Source of the DNA: Cloeon dipterum
Lineage: Eukaryota > Arthropoda > Insecta > Ephemeroptera > Baetidae
Assembly: GCF_949628265.1 (NCBI RefSeq)
Contig: NC_088788.1
Span: 14,012,001 to 14,076,000, forward strand
DNA length: 64,000 nt
Direction of reading: 5' to 3'
This document shows, in pieces, positions 62,411-64,000 of the stretch. The position numbers and the translations under genes are program-made. Below the pieces are notes generated by a model. The model was not told the origin of the DNA. It did not search any database and saw only the letters and a program-made list of their open reading frames with translations. The number at the start of each line of letters is the position of its first letter. The first letter of the stretch is position 1.

Positions 62411-64000
62411 ATGGAGCCCTATGATGTGGTCATAAATCAGCCCGTTGTGATTGATAATGTGAGTTTTCTGCCTTAAAAAGCTATTAGACGAGAAAAGCAC
62501 CAACCGATGCACAATTTATTTATAAACAGTATCCAATAATTCCATTTTAATTCGAATATTTAGCTAAATTATGCTCTTGCCACTCGCCGCCGCGGGGGTG
62601 TGGCTGCACTTTTTGCCGAAATTTAGCCCAAAAATTGAAGAAAATCACCAAGTTTGAAATTAACGTGTTGTTTCAGGGCTCGGGAGTGATCAAAGCTGGG
62701 TTTGCCGGAGACCAAAATCCAAAATGCCGCTTTCCAAATTAGTAAGTACATACATTATCAAAGTGGCAATGACCATAGATTCGCAAAGCGACGTGCGAAC
62801 ATGAGTCATGCCCAAACAAGACACAGCTGAATGGACAATGAAGCCGAACCAACTATAACGATTTCCTGTGGTTGAAGCAAATGGCTAAAAAGATTCCGAC
62901 TTTTAATGCATTACAATTATTGCTGATATTTTTCATAAATTGGATTTTATTTTCCCATAGTATCGGTCGGCCAAAGCATGTGAGGGTTATGGCTGGCGCC
63001 CTGGAGGGTGACATATTTGTGGGGCCTAAAGCCGAGGAACACAGAGGTCTCTTAAGCATCCGCTACCCTATGGAGCACGGCATTGTCACCGACTGGAATG
63101 ACATGGAGCGCATTTGGCAATATATCTACAGCAAAGATCAGCTCGGCGCCTTTTCTGAAGAGCATCCGGTACTCCTCACAGAAGCTCCCCTCAACCCTAG
63201 AAGAAACAGGGAAAAGGCAGCAGAACTCTTTTTCGAAACACTCAACGTCCCAGCACTCTATGTCTCCATGCAAGCAGTCCTTAGTCTGTCAGTTGTCAAA
63301 ACGTTTTTGCGAGGCTAGTGAGTTACAAAAACATTTTTGCGTCGTAGGTATGCTACTGGTCGTACAACAGGTGTGGTTCTCGACTCTGGAGATGGAGTCA
63401 CTCATGCGGTGCCTATTTACGAGGGATTTGCCATGCCTCACAGCATCATGAGGGTAGATGTAGCTGGCCGTGATGTCACAAGATATCTCAAGTAAGAATT
63501 TAATTAATTCTTAGATAAAAATCGGATTTACTCTTCCCCCTAATTTAGAATGCTGCTGAGGAAGGAGGGTGTCAATTTCCGCACAACAGCCGAATTTGAA
63601 ATAGTTCGTACCATCAAAGAAAAGGCTTGTTATTTGTCGAAGAACCCTCAAAAGGAGGAAAGTGTCGAATCTGAAAGAGTGCAGTACCAGTTACCGGACG
63701 GGAGCATGCTAGAGGTGAGGCTTGGAACTCAACAAATAATGTTTTATTTTTAACGCTCAAATATAAATAGGTTGGGCCTGCCAGATTCCGAGCTCCAGAA
63801 GTCCTATTCAGACCAGACTTGATTGGCGAGGAGTCTGAAGGCCTGCACGAAGTTCTTCTCTATGCTATTCAGAAGTCTGATCTTGACCTTCGGCAAGTTC
63901 TCTATCAGAACATAGTGCTCTCAGGAGGATCCACCCTCTTTAAAGTAAGATTCTAAGTTAGTTTGGCAATAAATTTTATACTTCATTCTTCTCCGCAGGG
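62411..64000 (+). CDS. Arp1: Actin-related protein 1 (centractin), 3' end outside window
   Basis: Exons 62411-62458, 62677-62741, 62961-63287, 63348-63491, 63549-63714, 63771-63944 and one starting at 63999 encode the first 308 of about 376 residues. Arp1 forms the short filament of dynactin, the dynein activator. Diagnostic sequences are [110 protein letters not shown] and [12 protein letters not shown]. These include the nucleotide-binding phosphate loops of the actin fold. The last visible intron (63945-63998) ends at ctccgcag and the following exon starts with GG at the window edge. Confidence 0.97.

Overview
The window is AT-rich animal nuclear DNA, almost certainly insect. It has compact intron-rich genes (many introns of 50-70 nt), a spindle-E/TDRD9 helicase, a CYP4-family P450 and a presenilin with the Trp-Asp active-site motif I remember from Drosophila. 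I cannot place it to an order and do not recognise the gene order. Coding models were built by hand from protein similarity remembered from known families and from GT-AG or GC-AG splice sites with matching phase. In every complete model the exon lengths sum to a multiple of three.

Layout. 1-1.1 kb (-): internal exons of an unidentified, probably regulatory protein. 4.9-5.8 kb (+): secreted single-pass orphan protein. 6.0-8.2 kb (-): presenilin. 9.6-13.1 kb (+): RalGDS-like exchange factor Rgl. 15.2-19.3 kb (+): trifunctional purine enzyme Gart. 19.8-20.5 kb (-): GTF2H5 and ZNHIT1, only 28 nt apart on one strand. 21.1-22.3 kb (+): TMED10/baiser. 22.5-26.0 kb (-): WD40 protein resembling ZNF106. 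27.0-33.0 kb (+): spn-E/TDRD9. 33.4-40.3 kb (-): CYP4 P450 with a MITE-like element in one intron. 40.3-46.6 kb: gene-poor stretch with an (AT)n tract, an E-box cluster, a CRE and a tRNA-Glu. 46.6-55.9 kb (-): three small secreted cysteine-rich proteins. 56.8-64 kb: RRP36 (+), mRpL11 (-), TMEM169 (+), TMEM42 (-) and the 5' part of Arp1 (+).

Most genes are unrelated housekeeping functions: Notch/gamma-secretase, Ral signalling, purine synthesis, TFIIH and SWR1/SRCAP subunits, ER-Golgi traffic, piRNA pathway, ribosome biogenesis, mitoribosome and dynactin. Several pairs are head to head (GTF2H5/bai, ZNF106-like/spn-E, mRpL11/TMEM169, TMEM42/Arp1) and several are convergent with close or overlapping 3' ends.

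The most novel item is the cysteine-rich cluster. Each protein has a signal peptide and two copies of a cysteine module whose core is C-x7-C-x8-CCC, carried on exons bounded by phase-1 introns. I do not recognise this family. Other items worth a look are the apparent GTF2H5-ZNHIT1 bicistron, four GC-AG introns, the loss of an intron at the GARS/AIRS junction of Gart, and a 20-nt perfect palindrome in the mRpL11/TMEM169 promoter.
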